Assembly (NCBI RefSeq): GCF_900566075.1
Contig: NZ_UPHU01000001.1
Location: forward strand, 2,852,001 to 2,916,000
Origin: Mycobacterium pseudokansasii
GTDB taxonomy: Bacteria > Actinomycetota > Actinomycetes > Mycobacteriales > Mycobacteriaceae
Reading direction: 5' to 3'
Length of the DNA: 64,000 nt
Under the pieces are notes generated by a model. It was not told the origin of the DNA. It saw nothing but the letters and a program-made list of their open reading frames with translations, and searched no databases. The position numbers were made by a program, and so were the translations under genes. This document shows positions 34,746 through 47,323 of the stretch, one piece after another; within the stretch, counting starts at the first letter, position 1; every line of letters starts with the position of its first letter.

Positions 34746-36926
34746 ATGGCTTTTGCCACCGAACACCCAGTAGTCGCCCATTCCGAATACCGCCCAGCCG
34801 CAGAGGACGTGGAGGGGTTGGTGCGCTCCGGCGCGCGCTTCGAGGTGGTCAGCCCGCACGCGCCCGCCGGTGACCAGCCGGCCGCCATCGACGAGCTGGA
34901 GCGCCGGATCAACGCGGGGGAGCGTGACGTGGTGCTCCTCGGCGCCACCGGCACCGGAAAGTCGGCCACCACCGCGTGGCTCATCGAGCGCCTGCAGCGC
35001 CCCACCCTGGTCATGGAACCCAACAAGACGCTGGCCGCCCAGATGGCGAACGAGCTGCGAGAGATGTTGCCGCACAACGCGGTTGAGTACTTCGTGTCGT
35101 ACTACGACTACTACCAGCCGGAGGCGTACATCGCCCAGACCGACACCTACATCGAAAAGGACAGCTCGATCAACGACGACGTGGAGCGGTTGCGCCACTC
35201 CGCCACGTCGGCGCTGCTATCGCGGCGCGACGTGGTGGTGGTGGCCTCGGTGTCCTGCATCTACGGCCTGGGCACCCCGCAGTCCTACCTGGACCGCTCG
35301 GTCGAGTTGCGGGTCGGCACCGAGGTGCCGCGGGACGGGCTGCTGCGGCTGCTGGTCGACGTGCAGTACACCCGCAACGACCTGTCCTTCACCCGCGGTT
35401 CCTTCCGGGTGCGCGGCGACACCGTGGAGATCATCCCCTCCTACGAGGAGCTGGCGGTTCGTATCGAGTTCTTCGGCGACGAAATCGAGGCGCTGTATTA
35501 CCTGCACCCGCTGACCGGCGAGGTGATCCGCCAGGTCGACTCGCTGCGGATCTTCCCGGCCACTCACTACGTGGCCGGGCCCGAGCGGATGGCGCATGCG
35601 ATCTCCACCATCGAGGAGGAGCTGGCCGAGCGGCTCGCCGAATTGGAGGGGCAGGGCAAGTTGCTGGAAGCCCAGCGGCTACGGATGCGCACCAACTACG
35701 ACATCGAGATGATGCGGCAGGTCGGGTTCTGCTCGGGCATCGAGAACTATTCGCGGCATATCGACGCCCGGGGGCCGGGCTCGCCGCCGGCGACATTGCT
35801 GGACTACTTCCCGGAGGATTTTCTGCTCGTCATCGACGAGTCGCACGTCACCGTGCCGCAGATCGGCGGCATGTACGAGGGCGATATCTCGCGCAAGCGC
35901 AACCTGGTCGAATACGGGTTCCGGCTGCCGTCGGCGTGCGACAACCGCCCGCTGACCTGGGAGGAGTTCGCCACCCGAATCGGGCAGACGGTCTATCTGT
36001 CGGCCACGCCGGGACCGTACGAGCTCAGCCAGTCCGGCGGCGAGTTCGTCGAGCAGGTGATCCGCCCGACCGGCCTGGTGGACCCGAAGGTGGTGGTGAA
36101 ACCGACCAAGGGGCAGATCGACGATCTCATCGGGGAGATCCGCAAACGCGCCGATGCCGACCAGCGGGTGCTGGTGACCACACTGACCAAGAAGATGGCC
36201 GAAGACCTCACCGACTACCTGCTGGAGATGGGTATCCGGGTGCGCTATCTGCATTCCGAGGTCGACACGTTGCGGCGGGTGGAACTGTTACGTCAGCTGC
36301 GCCTGGGCGACTACGACGTGCTGGTCGGCATCAATCTGCTGCGCGAGGGCCTGGACCTGCCCGAGGTCTCGCTGGTGTCGATCCTCGACGCCGACAAGGA
36401 GGGCTTCTTGCGGTCGTCGCGCAGCCTGATCCAGACGATCGGCCGCGCCGCGCGCAATGTCTCCGGCGAGGTGCACATGTACGCCGACAAGATCACCGAC
36501 TCGATGAAGGAGGCCATCGACGAGACCGAGCGGCGCCGGGCAAAGCAGATCGCCTACAACGAGGCCAATGGGATCGACCCGCAGCCGCTGCGCAAGAAGA
36601 TCGCCGACATCCTCGACCAGGTCTACCGCGAGGCCGCTGATATCGAAGCCTCGGAGTCGATCCCGGTCGGTGGGTCGGGCCGCAACGCGTCCCGCGGGCG
36701 ACGTGCCCAGGGTGCCCCGGGCCGGGCGGTCAGCGCGGGCGTCTTCGAGGGCCGCGACACATCGAACATGCCCCGCGCTGAGCTGGCCGACCTGATCAAG
36801 GACCTCACTGAGCAGATGATGGCCGCCGCGCGCGACCTGCAGTTCGAGCTGGCCGCCCGGTTCCGCGACGAAATTGCCGACCTGAAAAAGGAATTGCGCG
36901 GAATGGACGCTGCCGGGCTCAAGTGA
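34746..36926 (+). CDS. uvrB: UvrABC system protein B
   Basis: The damage-verifying helicase-like subunit of nucleotide excision repair. From ATG at 34746 ([15 protein letters not shown]) the protein is 726 residues. It has Walker [14 protein letters not shown], the beta-hairpin [25 protein letters not shown] that probes the lesion, [20 protein letters not shown], helicase motifs V/VI ([23 protein letters not shown]) and the C-terminal UVR domain that contacts UvrC. The open frame continues upstream to 34398 antisense to the DUF402 gene; those residues are not UvrB-like and were excluded. No clear SOS box was seen upstream. Confidence 0.97.
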   Translation: MAFATEHPVVAHSEYRPAAEDVEGLVRSGARFEVVSPHAPAGDQPAAIDELERRINAGERDVVLLGATGTGKSATTAWLIERLQRPTLVMEPNKTLAAQMANELREMLPHNAVEYFVSYYDYYQPEAYIAQTDTYIEKDSSINDDVERLRHSATSALLSRRDVVVVASVSCIYGLGTPQSYLDRSVELRVGTEVPRDGLLRLLVDVQYTRNDLSFTRGSFRVRGDTVEIIPSYEELAVRIEFFGDEIEALYYLHPLTGEVIRQVDSLRIFPATHYVAGPERMAHAISTIEEELAERLAELEGQGKLLEAQRLRMRTNYDIEMMRQVGFCSGIENYSRHIDARGPGSPPATLLDYFPEDFLLVIDESHVTVPQIGGMYEGDISRKRNLVEYGFRLPSACDNRPLTWEEFATRIGQTVYLSATPGPYELSQSGGEFVEQVIRPTGLVDPKVVVKPTKGQIDDLIGEIRKRADADQRVLVTTLTKKMAEDLTDYLLEMGIRVRYLHSEVDTLRRVELLRQLRLGDYDVLVGINLLREGLDLPEVSLVSILDADKEGFLRSSRSLIQTIGRAARNVSGEVHMYADKITDSMKEAIDETERRRAKQIAYNEANGIDPQPLRKKIADILDQVYREAADIEASESIPVGGSGRNASRGRRAQGAPGRAVSAGVFEGRDTSNMPRAELADLIKDLTEQMMAAARDLQFELAARFRDEIADLKKELRGMDAAGLK

Positions 36927-36960
36927 CTCGCGGTGACCACGCGGTGCCTACGGTGTAGCT

Positions 36961-38373
36961 GTGACCGAGACGGCGAGGGAGACCGGCAGCTGGCGTGAAC
37001 TGCTGAGCACGCACTTGGGTACGGCCATCATGCTGGCCGGCGGTGTCGCGCTGTATGCCACCAACGAGTTCCTGACCGTCAGCCTCCTGCCGAGCATCAT
37101 CGCCGAAATCGGCGGCAGCCGGCTGTACGCCTGGGTGACAACCCTGTATCTCGTCGGTTCGGTGGTGGCGGCGACCGCCGTCAACCCCATGCTGTTGCGG
37201 GTCGGTGCCCGCACCTCGTACCTGATGGGGTTGACCGTTTTCGGCGTCGCGAGCCTGGTGTGCGGGGCCGCGCCGAATATGGAGACCCTGGTGGCCGGAC
37301 GCACCCTGCAGGGGGTGGCCGGTGGGCTGCTGGCCGGACTTGGCTACGCGCTGATCAACTCCGCGCTGCCGCATCGGTTGTGGACCCGCGGATCGGCGCT
37401 GGTGTCTGCGATGTGGGGGGTGGCGACGCTGGTCGGGCCGGCCACGGGCGGACTTTTCGCACAGTTCGGGCTGTGGCGGTGGGCGTTCGCTGCGACGGCG
37501 GCGATGTCCGGGCTGATGGCCGTGCTGGTGCTGGGCGTGCTGCGCACCCGGGCCGGTGCCAGCGGTGAGCAACCGGTGACACCCGCGCACAGGGTGCCGG
37601 TGTGGTCGTTGTTGTTGATGGGAGCTGCCGCCCTGGCTGTCAGCGTCGCCGAACTCCCGCGCTACCTGGTGCAGACCGCGGGCTTGCTGGTCGCCAGCGT
37701 GCTGCTGATCGGAATTTTCGTGGTCGTCGACTGGCGGATGCAGGCGGCAGTGTTGCCGCACAGCGTCTTTGGTCCTGGTCCGTTGAAGTGGATCTACCTG
37801 ACCATGTCGGTGCAGATGGTCGCCGCGATGGTGACCACCTATGTGCCGCTGTTCGGTCAGCGGTTAGGGAACCTCACACCGGTGGCGGCCGGATTCTTGG
37901 GTGCGTCGCTGGCCGTCGGCTGGACGGCCAGCGAGATCGTCAGCGCATCGCTGAACAACAGCCGAGTGATCGGGCATGTGGTGGCGGCCGCGCCGTTGGT
38001 GATGGCGTCGGGTTTGGCGCTGGGCGCCCTCACCCAGCGTGCCGATGCGTCCCTCGGGATCGTCGGGCTGTGGGCGCTGGCGTTGCTGATCACCGGGACC
38101 GGGATCGGGATCGCCTGGCCGCATCTGTCCGCGTGGGCGATGGATTGCGTCGACGACCCGGCCGAAGGCGGCGCCGCGGCGGCGGCCATCAACATCGTGC
38201 AGCTCATCTCGGCAGCCTTCGGCGCCGGCCTGGCCGGCGTCGTGGTCAACGCGGCCGCGGGGGGCGAGGTGGCGGCCGCTCGCTGGTTGTTCGCGGTATT
38301 CACCGTGCTGGCCGCCCTCGGGTTCATCGCCTCCTGCCGGGCGACCCACCGCCAACGTCGGTCACCGGGTTGA
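36961..38373 (+). CDS. Major facilitator superfamily efflux transporter (Rv1634-like)
   Basis: A 470-residue transporter with about 14 hydrophobic segments, the arrangement of drug:proton antiporters of the DHA2 type. Recognisable are LYLVGSVVAATAVNPMLLRVGARTSY (equivalent to motif A region), AGRTLQGVAGGLLAGLGYALI (motif B-like Arg) and WGVATLVGPATGGLFAQFG (motif C-like, antiporter signature). Starts at GTG, 34 bases after uvrB. In M. tuberculosis the positional homologue is linked to fluoroquinolone efflux; substrate specificity here is inferred only. Its stop overlaps the convergent mannosyltransferase gene by 12 bases. Confidence 0.92.
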   Translation: MTETARETGSWRELLSTHLGTAIMLAGGVALYATNEFLTVSLLPSIIAEIGGSRLYAWVTTLYLVGSVVAATAVNPMLLRVGARTSYLMGLTVFGVASLVCGAAPNMETLVAGRTLQGVAGGLLAGLGYALINSALPHRLWTRGSALVSAMWGVATLVGPATGGLFAQFGLWRWAFAATAAMSGLMAVLVLGVLRTRAGASGEQPVTPAHRVPVWSLLLMGAAALAVSVAELPRYLVQTAGLLVASVLLIGIFVVVDWRMQAAVLPHSVFGPGPLKWIYLTMSVQMVAAMVTTYVPLFGQRLGNLTPVAAGFLGASLAVGWTASEIVSASLNNSRVIGHVVAAAPLVMASGLALGALTQRADASLGIVGLWALALLITGTGIGIAWPHLSAWAMDCVDDPAEGGAAAAAINIVQLISAAFGAGLAGVVVNAAAGGEVAAARWLFAVFTVLAALGFIASCRATHRQRRSPG

Positions 38374-39933
38374 TTTGACGACCTGCGAGTAGTGGAACTG
38401 CCACCGCTCGACGATGTGGAAGCCCAGATAACCGGGAAACTGGTACACCGGCGTGCGCCTGAACGCCGTTCCCGGCGACAACGCTTGTCCTGCTTGATGA
38501 TCCGGCAACGACTTGTCGCGGTTGGTGATCGTCCACAGCGTCGGGCATTTGTTGATCTTGGCGGTGGTCAGCCACACCGCCACGTGGCCGTCCCACAGTG
38601 TGCCGACCTTGGGTCCGTAGGCGCCGCGTTCGACGTCGATCAGCGACCGGAACGCGGCCGGGCGGGTGGCCAGCAGCGCCCGGATCGGCCCCGGTCGCCA
38701 GGGCACGGTGTTGTCCACCAGGAGGCAGTCTCCCGGCGCGGCATGGGCGCTGATGACGTCGGCGACCTGGCTGTAATCCCAGCCTTCCTTGGCGTAGGGT
38801 CCACGCTGGGTGAAGTAGTAGTTCGGGAACGCGGCGACGGCGAAGAGCACGACCACCCCGGTGATGAGCCAGGGCTCGCGGGCCACGGTGACGATGCAGA
38901 TGGCCAGGATGATCGCCGCTCCGGGCGCGGTCAGGATCAGGTAGCGCGGGTAGTAGATGGGTTCGACGGCCACCGAGTAGATCAGGACGACGGTGGTGGG
39001 GATGACGACCCAGGCCGCGCCGGCCAGCAGCAGCGGGCGGGTGCCCTCGCCGGGCCACGGCGCGCCGGCCAACCGCACCACGACCGCGGCTGCGACGACC
39101 ACACCCGAAAGGATGGCGAACGGAACGCTGTGGTCGAAGTACTGCCGATGCACCACATCGAGGAAGAGGTTTCGGTTCAGCCCGGAGATCCACCCGACCT
39201 GCCACACCTGTCCGTGCGCGAACAGGACGAAGGGCGTCATGGCCCCGACCGCGGCCACCGAGGCGACCGTCCACCGGATCACGGCACCTTTCCGCGCCGT
39301 CGCGGGCGCCAGCAGCGGTAGCAGCGCGGCGTACACGGGCACCAGCAGTCCCAGGTTGATGCTGATCAAGATCGACAGCATCAGCCCCAACGCATACAGC
39401 AGCCACAGCCACGGCTTGTTGCGCCGCACCGCGGCGACCAGCAGCACCGTCAGCCAGACCGCAGCCGTCACCGAGAGTGCAGAGGAGCGCGCCTCGATGC
39501 CCGCCCAGGTCACCCGAGGCAGGATGGCAAAGACGGCTCCCGCACACAATGCGGTGCTGCGGCCGGAAAACTGTTTCGCGAACACGACGACGCCGGCGGC
39601 GGCGGCTCCGATGGCCAGGCTGCTGGGTACCCGCGACCAGAACTCGGTCGGCGGGAAGATCGCGAACCAGCCATGCATCAGCAGGTAGTACAGGCCGTGC
39701 ACGGCGTCGATATGACTCAGCAGGTTCCACAACTCCGGCAGGGTGCGCCGTGCCGAAGCCGAGATCGTCGCACCCTCGTCGAACCACAGCGACGGCCGAC
39801 CGGCCCAGGCTCCGCTCACGACCATAGCCAGCAAAGCGACCGCCCAGGGGTCGAGGCGCCGGCCCGGGGCATGCGAGTGCGCAGCCTCGCCCGCCAGCGG
39901 CGCCGCGTCCTGATCGAGGGTCGGTGCAGACAT
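38362..39933 (-). CDS. GT-C family mannosyltransferase (Rv1635c/CapA-like)
   Basis: A 523-residue polytopic membrane protein of the PMT/ARNT-like GT-C class, using polyprenyl-phosphate sugars on the outer face of the membrane. The first external loop carries WAGRPSLWFDEGATISASARRTLPELW, with the catalytic acidic DE pair, and HGLYYLLMHGWFAIFP. About ten membrane helices follow, then a soluble C-terminal domain. The M. tuberculosis positional homologue adds the first mannose cap to lipoarabinomannan. ATG at 39933 (MSAPTLDQDAAPL) was preferred to the in-frame start at 40044, whose extra residues are Arg/Gly-rich and unlikely to be coding. Confidence 0.88.
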   Translation of the reverse strand: MSAPTLDQDAAPLAGEAAHSHAPGRRLDPWAVALLAMVVSGAWAGRPSLWFDEGATISASARRTLPELWNLLSHIDAVHGLYYLLMHGWFAIFPPTEFWSRVPSSLAIGAAAAGVVVFAKQFSGRSTALCAGAVFAILPRVTWAGIEARSSALSVTAAVWLTVLLVAAVRRNKPWLWLLYALGLMLSILISINLGLLVPVYAALLPLLAPATARKGAVIRWTVASVAAVGAMTPFVLFAHGQVWQVGWISGLNRNLFLDVVHRQYFDHSVPFAILSGVVVAAAVVVRLAGAPWPGEGTRPLLLAGAAWVVIPTTVVLIYSVAVEPIYYPRYLILTAPGAAIILAICIVTVAREPWLITGVVVLFAVAAFPNYYFTQRGPYAKEGWDYSQVADVISAHAAPGDCLLVDNTVPWRPGPIRALLATRPAAFRSLIDVERGAYGPKVGTLWDGHVAVWLTTAKINKCPTLWTITNRDKSLPDHQAGQALSPGTAFRRTPVYQFPGYLGFHIVERWQFHYSQVVKSTR

Positions 39934-40254
39934 GATGCCTGTCACTGTAGGTCGCCGGCGATGATTCCGGTCACCAGCCGTCGTCTCGCCACCCGGCCGG
40001 CGTCGGGGCGCACCGCCGCCGGTGCCACCTCGAATGATCACCATATCTAGCTAAACACGTTGCGCCGCAGCCATTTTCAGAGCGACCCGGGACTGTCGAT
40101 TGCGTTGCCGTCACCCACTGACGTTCTACGGCTGCCCGGCCCCGGCAACATGCGGATTGCGCCACGCCGCTGCGGTGTGGGTAATCTGACCCATCTGGAT
40201 CAGGCAAAGCGATACTGTCTGGGGTTGGCGTAGCAACCGACACTGGGAGGGTAA
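39934..40254 (+). promoter_or_regulatory. Divergent intergenic region upstream of the universal stress gene
   Basis: This 321-base region holds no convincing gene. TANNNT-type -10 candidates for the rightward promoter are TAATCT at 40182-40187 and TACTGT at 40213-40218. A strong Shine-Dalgarno GGGAGG lies at 40245-40250, four bases before the ATG at 40255. No operator palindrome was recognised. Confidence 0.4.
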
Positions 40255-40695
40255 ATGGGCGCCTATCGGACCGTGGTGGTAGGAACCGACGGCTCGGACT
40301 CGTCGATGCGGGCAGTGGACCGGGCCGCACAGATCGCCGGGGCCGATGCCACGTTGATCATCGCATCGGCGTATCTGCCTCAACACGAGGACGCCCGAGC
40401 CGCCGACGTCCTCAAGGACGAAAGCTACAAGGTGACGGGCACCGCCCCGATCTACGAGATCCTGCACGACGCCAAGGAACGGGCGCACAACGCCGGCGCG
40501 AAGAACGTCGAGGAACGCGCGATCGTGGGCGCTCCGGTCGACGCGCTGGTCAGCCTTGCCGAAGAAGCGAAGGCCGACCTGCTGGTGGTCGGCAACGTCG
40601 GCCTGAGCACGATCGCGGGGCGGTTGCTGGGTTCGGTGCCGGCCAACGTCTCGCGGCGGGCCAAGGTCGACGTGCTCATCGTGCACACCACTTAG
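40255..40695 (+). CDS. Universal stress protein (TB15.3/Rv1636-like)
   Basis: A 146-residue single-domain UspA-fold protein. It shows the N-terminal VVVGTDGSDSSMRAVDRAA and the C-terminal nucleotide-binding motif VVGNVGLSTIAGRLLGSVPANVSRRAKVDVLIVHT, which corresponds to the G-x2-G-x9-G-S/T pattern of the ATP-binding subclass. The M. tuberculosis homologue binds cyclic AMP, notable because two adenylate cyclases lie in this window. ATG at 40255 has an excellent ribosome site. Monocistronic: neighbours on both sides run on the opposite strand. Confidence 0.95.
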   Translation: MGAYRTVVVGTDGSDSSMRAVDRAAQIAGADATLIIASAYLPQHEDARAADVLKDESYKVTGTAPIYEILHDAKERAHNAGAKNVEERAIVGAPVDALVSLAEEAKADLLVVGNVGLSTIAGRLLGSVPANVSRRAKVDVLIVHTT

Positions 40696-40700
40696 GCTCT

Positions 40701-41603
40701 CTAGCCGGGCCAAACTGGCCGGCCGGGTGCTGGGGTGACCGAATTTCCGTTCGGCGCATTTTCACCGGTGGCTCGCGCAGACGGGGGGCGAACCCGCATC
40801 CCGGAGCGCTTCGTTTGATGCGGTACGCCGGTGAGAACGATTTCGGCAGTACGCCTGGGAGCCTCGGCAAGCATCGGGAAGACGGCTGCCCGCCTGGGCA
40901 GCCGGACGTGTTTGCGGCCCCTCTGTACAGCGGACACGACCTGATCGGCAACCACCTCGCGGGGGACGTCGACCATGAGATGCATCCGGTAAAGGCGGCG
41001 GAAGGAGTCAGCGGTCGGCGGGTAATCCTCGGTGTGGGCCAGCAGGTCGGTGGGGATCGGCCCGAGTTCGACGAGGGTGGTGCGTACCGGCAAGCCGCGA
41101 AGGTCGGCTCTCAGGCCCGCGGTGAAATGAGAAAGGGCCGCTTTGGAAGCCGAGTAGGTCACCAGCCCCGGCAGGGCGACACAGCCCCCCATCGAGGAGA
41201 CGTTGACGATGTGCCCGTAGCCGCGGCGAAGCATCCGGGGGATCGCCTGCCGGCACAGTTCGGCCGGGGCGAGGTAGTTGACCTCGGTCACTCTTCGCAA
41301 GTCATCGTCGGGTGCGTCGGTAAAGCTACCCGTGCTGTTGTCGATGCCGGCATTGTTGACGAGGACGTCGATCGGCCCGACTTCGCCTTCAACCCGGCTG
41401 ATCAGGGTTGCGACCTGACCGGGGTCCGACAAGTCGGCAACGTGGGCAGAACCGCCAAGCTCGACGGCCAGCGCGTGGAGAGCCCCTTCGCTTCGCGCGA
41501 CGAGCGCTACGGTTGCCCCGGCGCCGACGAAAGCGTGGGCGAGGGCTTCTCCGATACCACGCGAAGCTCCGGTGATGAGGACCCGTTTTTGCGCTAGCTC
41601 CAT
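40701..41603 (-). CDS. Short-chain dehydrogenase/reductase
   Basis: A 300-residue classical SDR. It has the NAD(P)-binding TGASRGIGEALAHAF, Asp in HVADLSD, NNAG in DVLVNNAGID, and the catalytic Ser (VSSMGG) and YSASK tetrad. The C-terminal ~50 residues are basic and Pro-rich and do not belong to the core fold. Substrate is unknown. It is 30 bases downstream of the acyltransferase-fold gene on the same strand, so the two probably form an operon. Neither gene has a counterpart I recall at this position in M. tuberculosis, where the stress gene is followed directly by the hydrolase gene. Confidence 0.9.
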   Translation of the reverse strand: MELAQKRVLITGASRGIGEALAHAFVGAGATVALVARSEGALHALAVELGGSAHVADLSDPGQVATLISRVEGEVGPIDVLVNNAGIDNSTGSFTDAPDDDLRRVTEVNYLAPAELCRQAIPRMLRRGYGHIVNVSSMGGCVALPGLVTYSASKAALSHFTAGLRADLRGLPVRTTLVELGPIPTDLLAHTEDYPPTADSFRRLYRMHLMVDVPREVVADQVVSAVQRGRKHVRLPRRAAVFPMLAEAPRRTAEIVLTGVPHQTKRSGMRVRPPSARATGENAPNGNSVTPAPGRPVWPG

Positions 41604-41633
41604 GACATCTCCTGCTTTCGGCGAAGAGCACGC

Positions 41634-42542
41634 TTATGCCATCACCGGTCGCTTCCCATTCCGGCGGGCGAGGGACTGACGCGTCTTGCGTGGCGGTCTG
41701 GCAGCAGGGACCGGATCGAATGCGGCGGGATCCTCGAGATACTGGCGAAACACCCGGGCCATCGTCGCCGCCTGGTAACCGTCGATGAACCGGTGGTCCA
41801 GACCGATCGTCAACGGCAGCACCGGGCGTACCACCGGTTGACCGTCTTCGGCGAGCACCTTGTCGGTCACGGCCCCGATCAGGATCCCGAATGGCACGTG
41901 GCAAAACGTCGGCCAGGGAGCGGCGGCCGTGTCCAGGCCGTAGGTGCCCACGTTGCTGACGAGTATCGAACCGTAGGGACGGGCCTCGAGCCCGAGGAAG
42001 GGCAGGGGCAGCTGGAGACTTTCGGTAACGAACGCGATCGCATCCATCACCGGGCGCAGCAGCAGCGGCGGAAGGCCTTTGACCATGGTCTTGGCTTGCT
42101 TGAACTGTGGATCTTCGTTGTGGCGGATGCGTGCGGCACGATCAGCCAGTTCTTTGGCGATGACCCAGGGCGGCTTCTCGTTGATGCGACGCACGACGGC
42201 ACCGGAAAGATCCGTCCGGGCCGCTTCGACTCCCGTCACCACGTCTGTCCGCAGCGACACGACGAAAAAGCAGTCGATTGTCGGGGATGGCAGGAAGCTG
42301 CCGAACACCACGCGGCCATTGAGGCCGGGCAGCGCTTCGACGACTTTGCCCGCCGCCCGGCCCACCAGATCCACGGGGGTGACATGCTGGCCCGTGGCCT
42401 CGCGGACCCGGGCGATGTAGTCCAGCAGCCGCGAAGCATCGATTTCGGCCGTCGCCCAGATGATCGGGTCCTTTCTGGGGCGCCAGGTAGCCATGGCGAT
42501 CTTGCGCCAAACGGAGAACGGGACAGATGACGGTGCCCACAT
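41634..42542 (-). CDS. 2-oxoacid dehydrogenase E2-like acyltransferase domain protein
   Basis: A 302-residue protein resembling the catalytic domain of dihydrolipoamide acyltransferases and chloramphenicol acetyltransferase, without lipoyl or peripheral-subunit-binding domains. The C-terminal active-site motif is LTIGLDHRFIDGYQAATMARVF, equivalent to H-x3-D-G. Other family-like segments are HVTPVDLVGRAAGKVVEALPGLNGR and GSILVSNVGTYGLDTAAAP. CoA-dependent acyl transfer is the likely chemistry; acceptor unknown. It precedes the SDR gene by 30 bases in a two-gene unit. Confidence 0.82.
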   Translation of the reverse strand: MWAPSSVPFSVWRKIAMATWRPRKDPIIWATAEIDASRLLDYIARVREATGQHVTPVDLVGRAAGKVVEALPGLNGRVVFGSFLPSPTIDCFFVVSLRTDVVTGVEAARTDLSGAVVRRINEKPPWVIAKELADRAARIRHNEDPQFKQAKTMVKGLPPLLLRPVMDAIAFVTESLQLPLPFLGLEARPYGSILVSNVGTYGLDTAAAPWPTFCHVPFGILIGAVTDKVLAEDGQPVVRPVLPLTIGLDHRFIDGYQAATMARVFRQYLEDPAAFDPVPAARPPRKTRQSLARRNGKRPVMA

Positions 42543-42706
42543 CGTCGGAGCTCCATTCCTACGCGCTACGACCGGCGCCTACCTCACTTCACGCCGGGCT
42601 TCGTGCCGATTGTGCGCTGCCGGCGGGTTGCCGACGAGGGAACAAGGTCCCCTTCAGCCACTGTCTTCTGGCCTTGTTCTGACCGTATGTCAGCGCGAAG
42701 TGTCGT

Positions 42707-43384
42707 TCACCAGCCGCGGTCGCGCCACTCCTGAAGGTGAGGGCGTTCGATGCCCAGCACGGTGTCGTCACCATGGCCGGGGTAGATGACGGTGGAGTCG
42801 GCGTACACGTCGAACACCCGGGTGGTGACGTCGGTGAGCAGCTGGGTGAAATCGCCGGGCTGCCAGGTCTTGCCCACCCCACCGGGAAACAGGCAGTCGC
42901 CGGTGAACAACTGTGTGACCCCGCCGGTCGCGGCTCCCTCGAGCGCCAGCGCGACCGATCCTGGTGTGTGCCCGCGCAAGTGGATGACATCGAACGTCAG
43001 CTCGCCGATCTGGACGGTGTCGCCGTTGGCCAGGAAACGATCGGGCCTGACCGGCAGCGGTTCTGCGTCGATTTGGTGGGCGGCGGTGGGGGCACCGGTG
43101 GCTTCGGCCACCGCCTGCAGTGCTTGCCAATGGTCGAAGTGCTGATGACTGGTGACGATCAACGAAAGTTTCGGCGCATACCGCCGGATCAGGTCGATGA
43201 GGACGTCGGCGTCATTGGCGGCGTCGATCAGTAGCGTTTCGCCGGTCGCAGCACACGTCACCAGGTAGGCGTTGTTGTCCATAGGCCCCACCGACGCCTT
43301 GAGGATGGTGGCGCCGGGCAGCGTGCGTCGGGCCGCCGTCCCCGGGTCGACGTGTCCGGTGTAGTCGTGATCGACGGTGGTCAT
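42707..43384 (-). CDS. Metallo-beta-lactamase-fold hydrolase, glyoxalase II-like (Rv1637c-like)
   Basis: A 225-residue MBL-fold protein. The metal-binding motif is SHQHFDHWQAL, a variant of HxHxDH in which the first His is followed by Gln and the second is present. Further ligands lie in HLRGHTPGSVAL, LFTGDCLFPGGVGK and YPGHGDDT. The architecture is that of glyoxalase II (hydroxyacylglutathione hydrolase) or related thioesterases; mycobacteria use mycothiol, so the natural thioester is uncertain. ATG at 43384 (MTTVDHDYTG) was chosen over an upstream in-frame start at 43405. It is divergent from uvrA. Confidence 0.9.
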   Translation of the reverse strand: MTTVDHDYTGHVDPGTAARRTLPGATILKASVGPMDNNAYLVTCAATGETLLIDAANDADVLIDLIRRYAPKLSLIVTSHQHFDHWQALQAVAEATGAPTAAHQIDAEPLPVRPDRFLANGDTVQIGELTFDVIHLRGHTPGSVALALEGAATGGVTQLFTGDCLFPGGVGKTWQPGDFTQLLTDVTTRVFDVYADSTVIYPGHGDDTVLGIERPHLQEWRDRGW

Positions 43385-43564
43385 GTGCGCCACTCTCCCC
43401 AGCAAGCGGTGGTACCCGCGACTATCGCGGCTGCCCCGGCATTATCGTTGTCGGCGCAGGTCATAGGCGTCACCTTACTGGTCCCCGAATGCTCGTCGGT
43501 ATGGGCACATAGCATGGGGAACGAACTCCGTCTCTAGAAGGAATCCGTCAGTGAAAGGGCCTGG

Positions 43565-46474
<2,910 letters not shown>

Positions 46475-46604
46475 GCCGGGTTCGGCCGCGACAGTTAGTC
46501 CGTTGCGACGACACGCCGCCGCAACGCTACTAGCGGTTGAAGTTTCGGCGTCGGCCAACACCGGCGGCGGTGACCAGACCTGGCGTCCCCTCCCGCCTAC
46601 CGTG

Positions 46605-46871
46605 TCACTCATCGGTGCGCATCGACTCGCGGATTCGGGCCAGTCGTTCGGCGGCCGCGCGCTGGCGCTTCTCGTACTGCTCCTCGACGGATCGGCCCTG
46701 TGTCGTGTCGGCATCCAGTTCGGCCGCACCCATGGCCGTCGCGTATCGGGATTCGATCTTTTCCCGGACCGACTCGAAGGTCGGGACCCCCGCAGGGTCA
46801 TATCCAGGGTCATATCCGGCGGTTGATCCGGCGTCGGACTGGTCGGCCTGGGCTGCTGGTTCGTCGGGCAT
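46605..46871 (-). CDS. Small conserved acidic/helical protein
   Basis: An 88-residue protein I cannot assign to a named family with certainty. The N-terminal third is acidic and contains the short tandem repeat [10 protein letters not shown]. The rest is strongly helical with heptad-like spacing ([45 protein letters not shown]), suggesting a coiled coil. A plus-strand frame over the same DNA is Arg/Ser/Pro-rich and looks like a shadow. The spacing to the upstream membrane-protein gene is only nine bases, so it likely belongs to the same minus-strand unit. Confidence 0.7.
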   Translation of the reverse strand: MPDEPAAQADQSDAGSTAGYDPGYDPAGVPTFESVREKIESRYATAMGAAELDADTTQGRSVEEQYEKRQRAAAERLARIRESMRTDE

Positions 46872-46880
46872 GCCGCCACG

Positions 46881-47318
46881 TTACTGCGGCTGTGGATCAC
46901 CGCCGCGCCGGCGATCGAGGTAACGGACCATCTGTGCCCAATACACCATGGTCAGCGTCATTTGCAGCGCGGTTGCGACAACCGCCGGCTTGAGTCGGCG
47001 GCGGCGGGCGGCGATCACCGCGCTCAGCGAAACGGCCGATGTCACCGCGCTGACCAGCATCGCCGCGTCAGCCGGACGCTCGGTGATCCACAGTTCCTCG
47101 CCCAACATCGCCCGCGTCGCCCAGGCTCGATGGTGTTTCGGCTTGCCGAAGACAACCGGATTGAGCACCAGCCACAATGCGATCACCGCCGCGTCGCTCC
47201 AGCGCCGCGTCCACATCGGCACCAGTACCAGCGGTGTGCTCGCCCAGCGCGTCCACGCGCTGCAGGGATTGCAGTGCCGCGCGAAGATCGCCCGTCGAAC
47301 CCGCGCGACCGACGACAA
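46881..47318 (-). CDS. Small membrane protein, DUF6653-like
   Basis: About 145 residues from a TTG at 47318, six bases after the stop of the upstream esterase gene. The open frame continues to 47492 inside that gene, and those residues are Arg/Gly-rich shadow sequence. The core carries [24 protein letters not shown], then [28 protein letters not shown], then two hydrophobic segments ([36 protein letters not shown]). The pattern fits DUF6653 membrane proteins of unknown function. The start codon choice is an inference from gene spacing. Confidence 0.68.
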   Translation of the reverse strand: MSSVARVRRAIFARHCNPCSAWTRWASTPLVLVPMWTRRWSDAAVIALWLVLNPVVFGKPKHHRAWATRAMLGEELWITERPADAAMLVSAVTSAVSLSAVIAARRRRLKPAVVATALQMTLTMVYWAQMVRYLDRRRGGDPQPQ

Positions 47319-47323
47319 CGCGC

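Noticed and set aside
46537..46923. Plus-strand frame after uvrA
   Set aside because: Ser/Arg/Pro-rich shadow of the minus-strand helical protein at 46605-46871, which has sensible composition and spacing to its neighbour.
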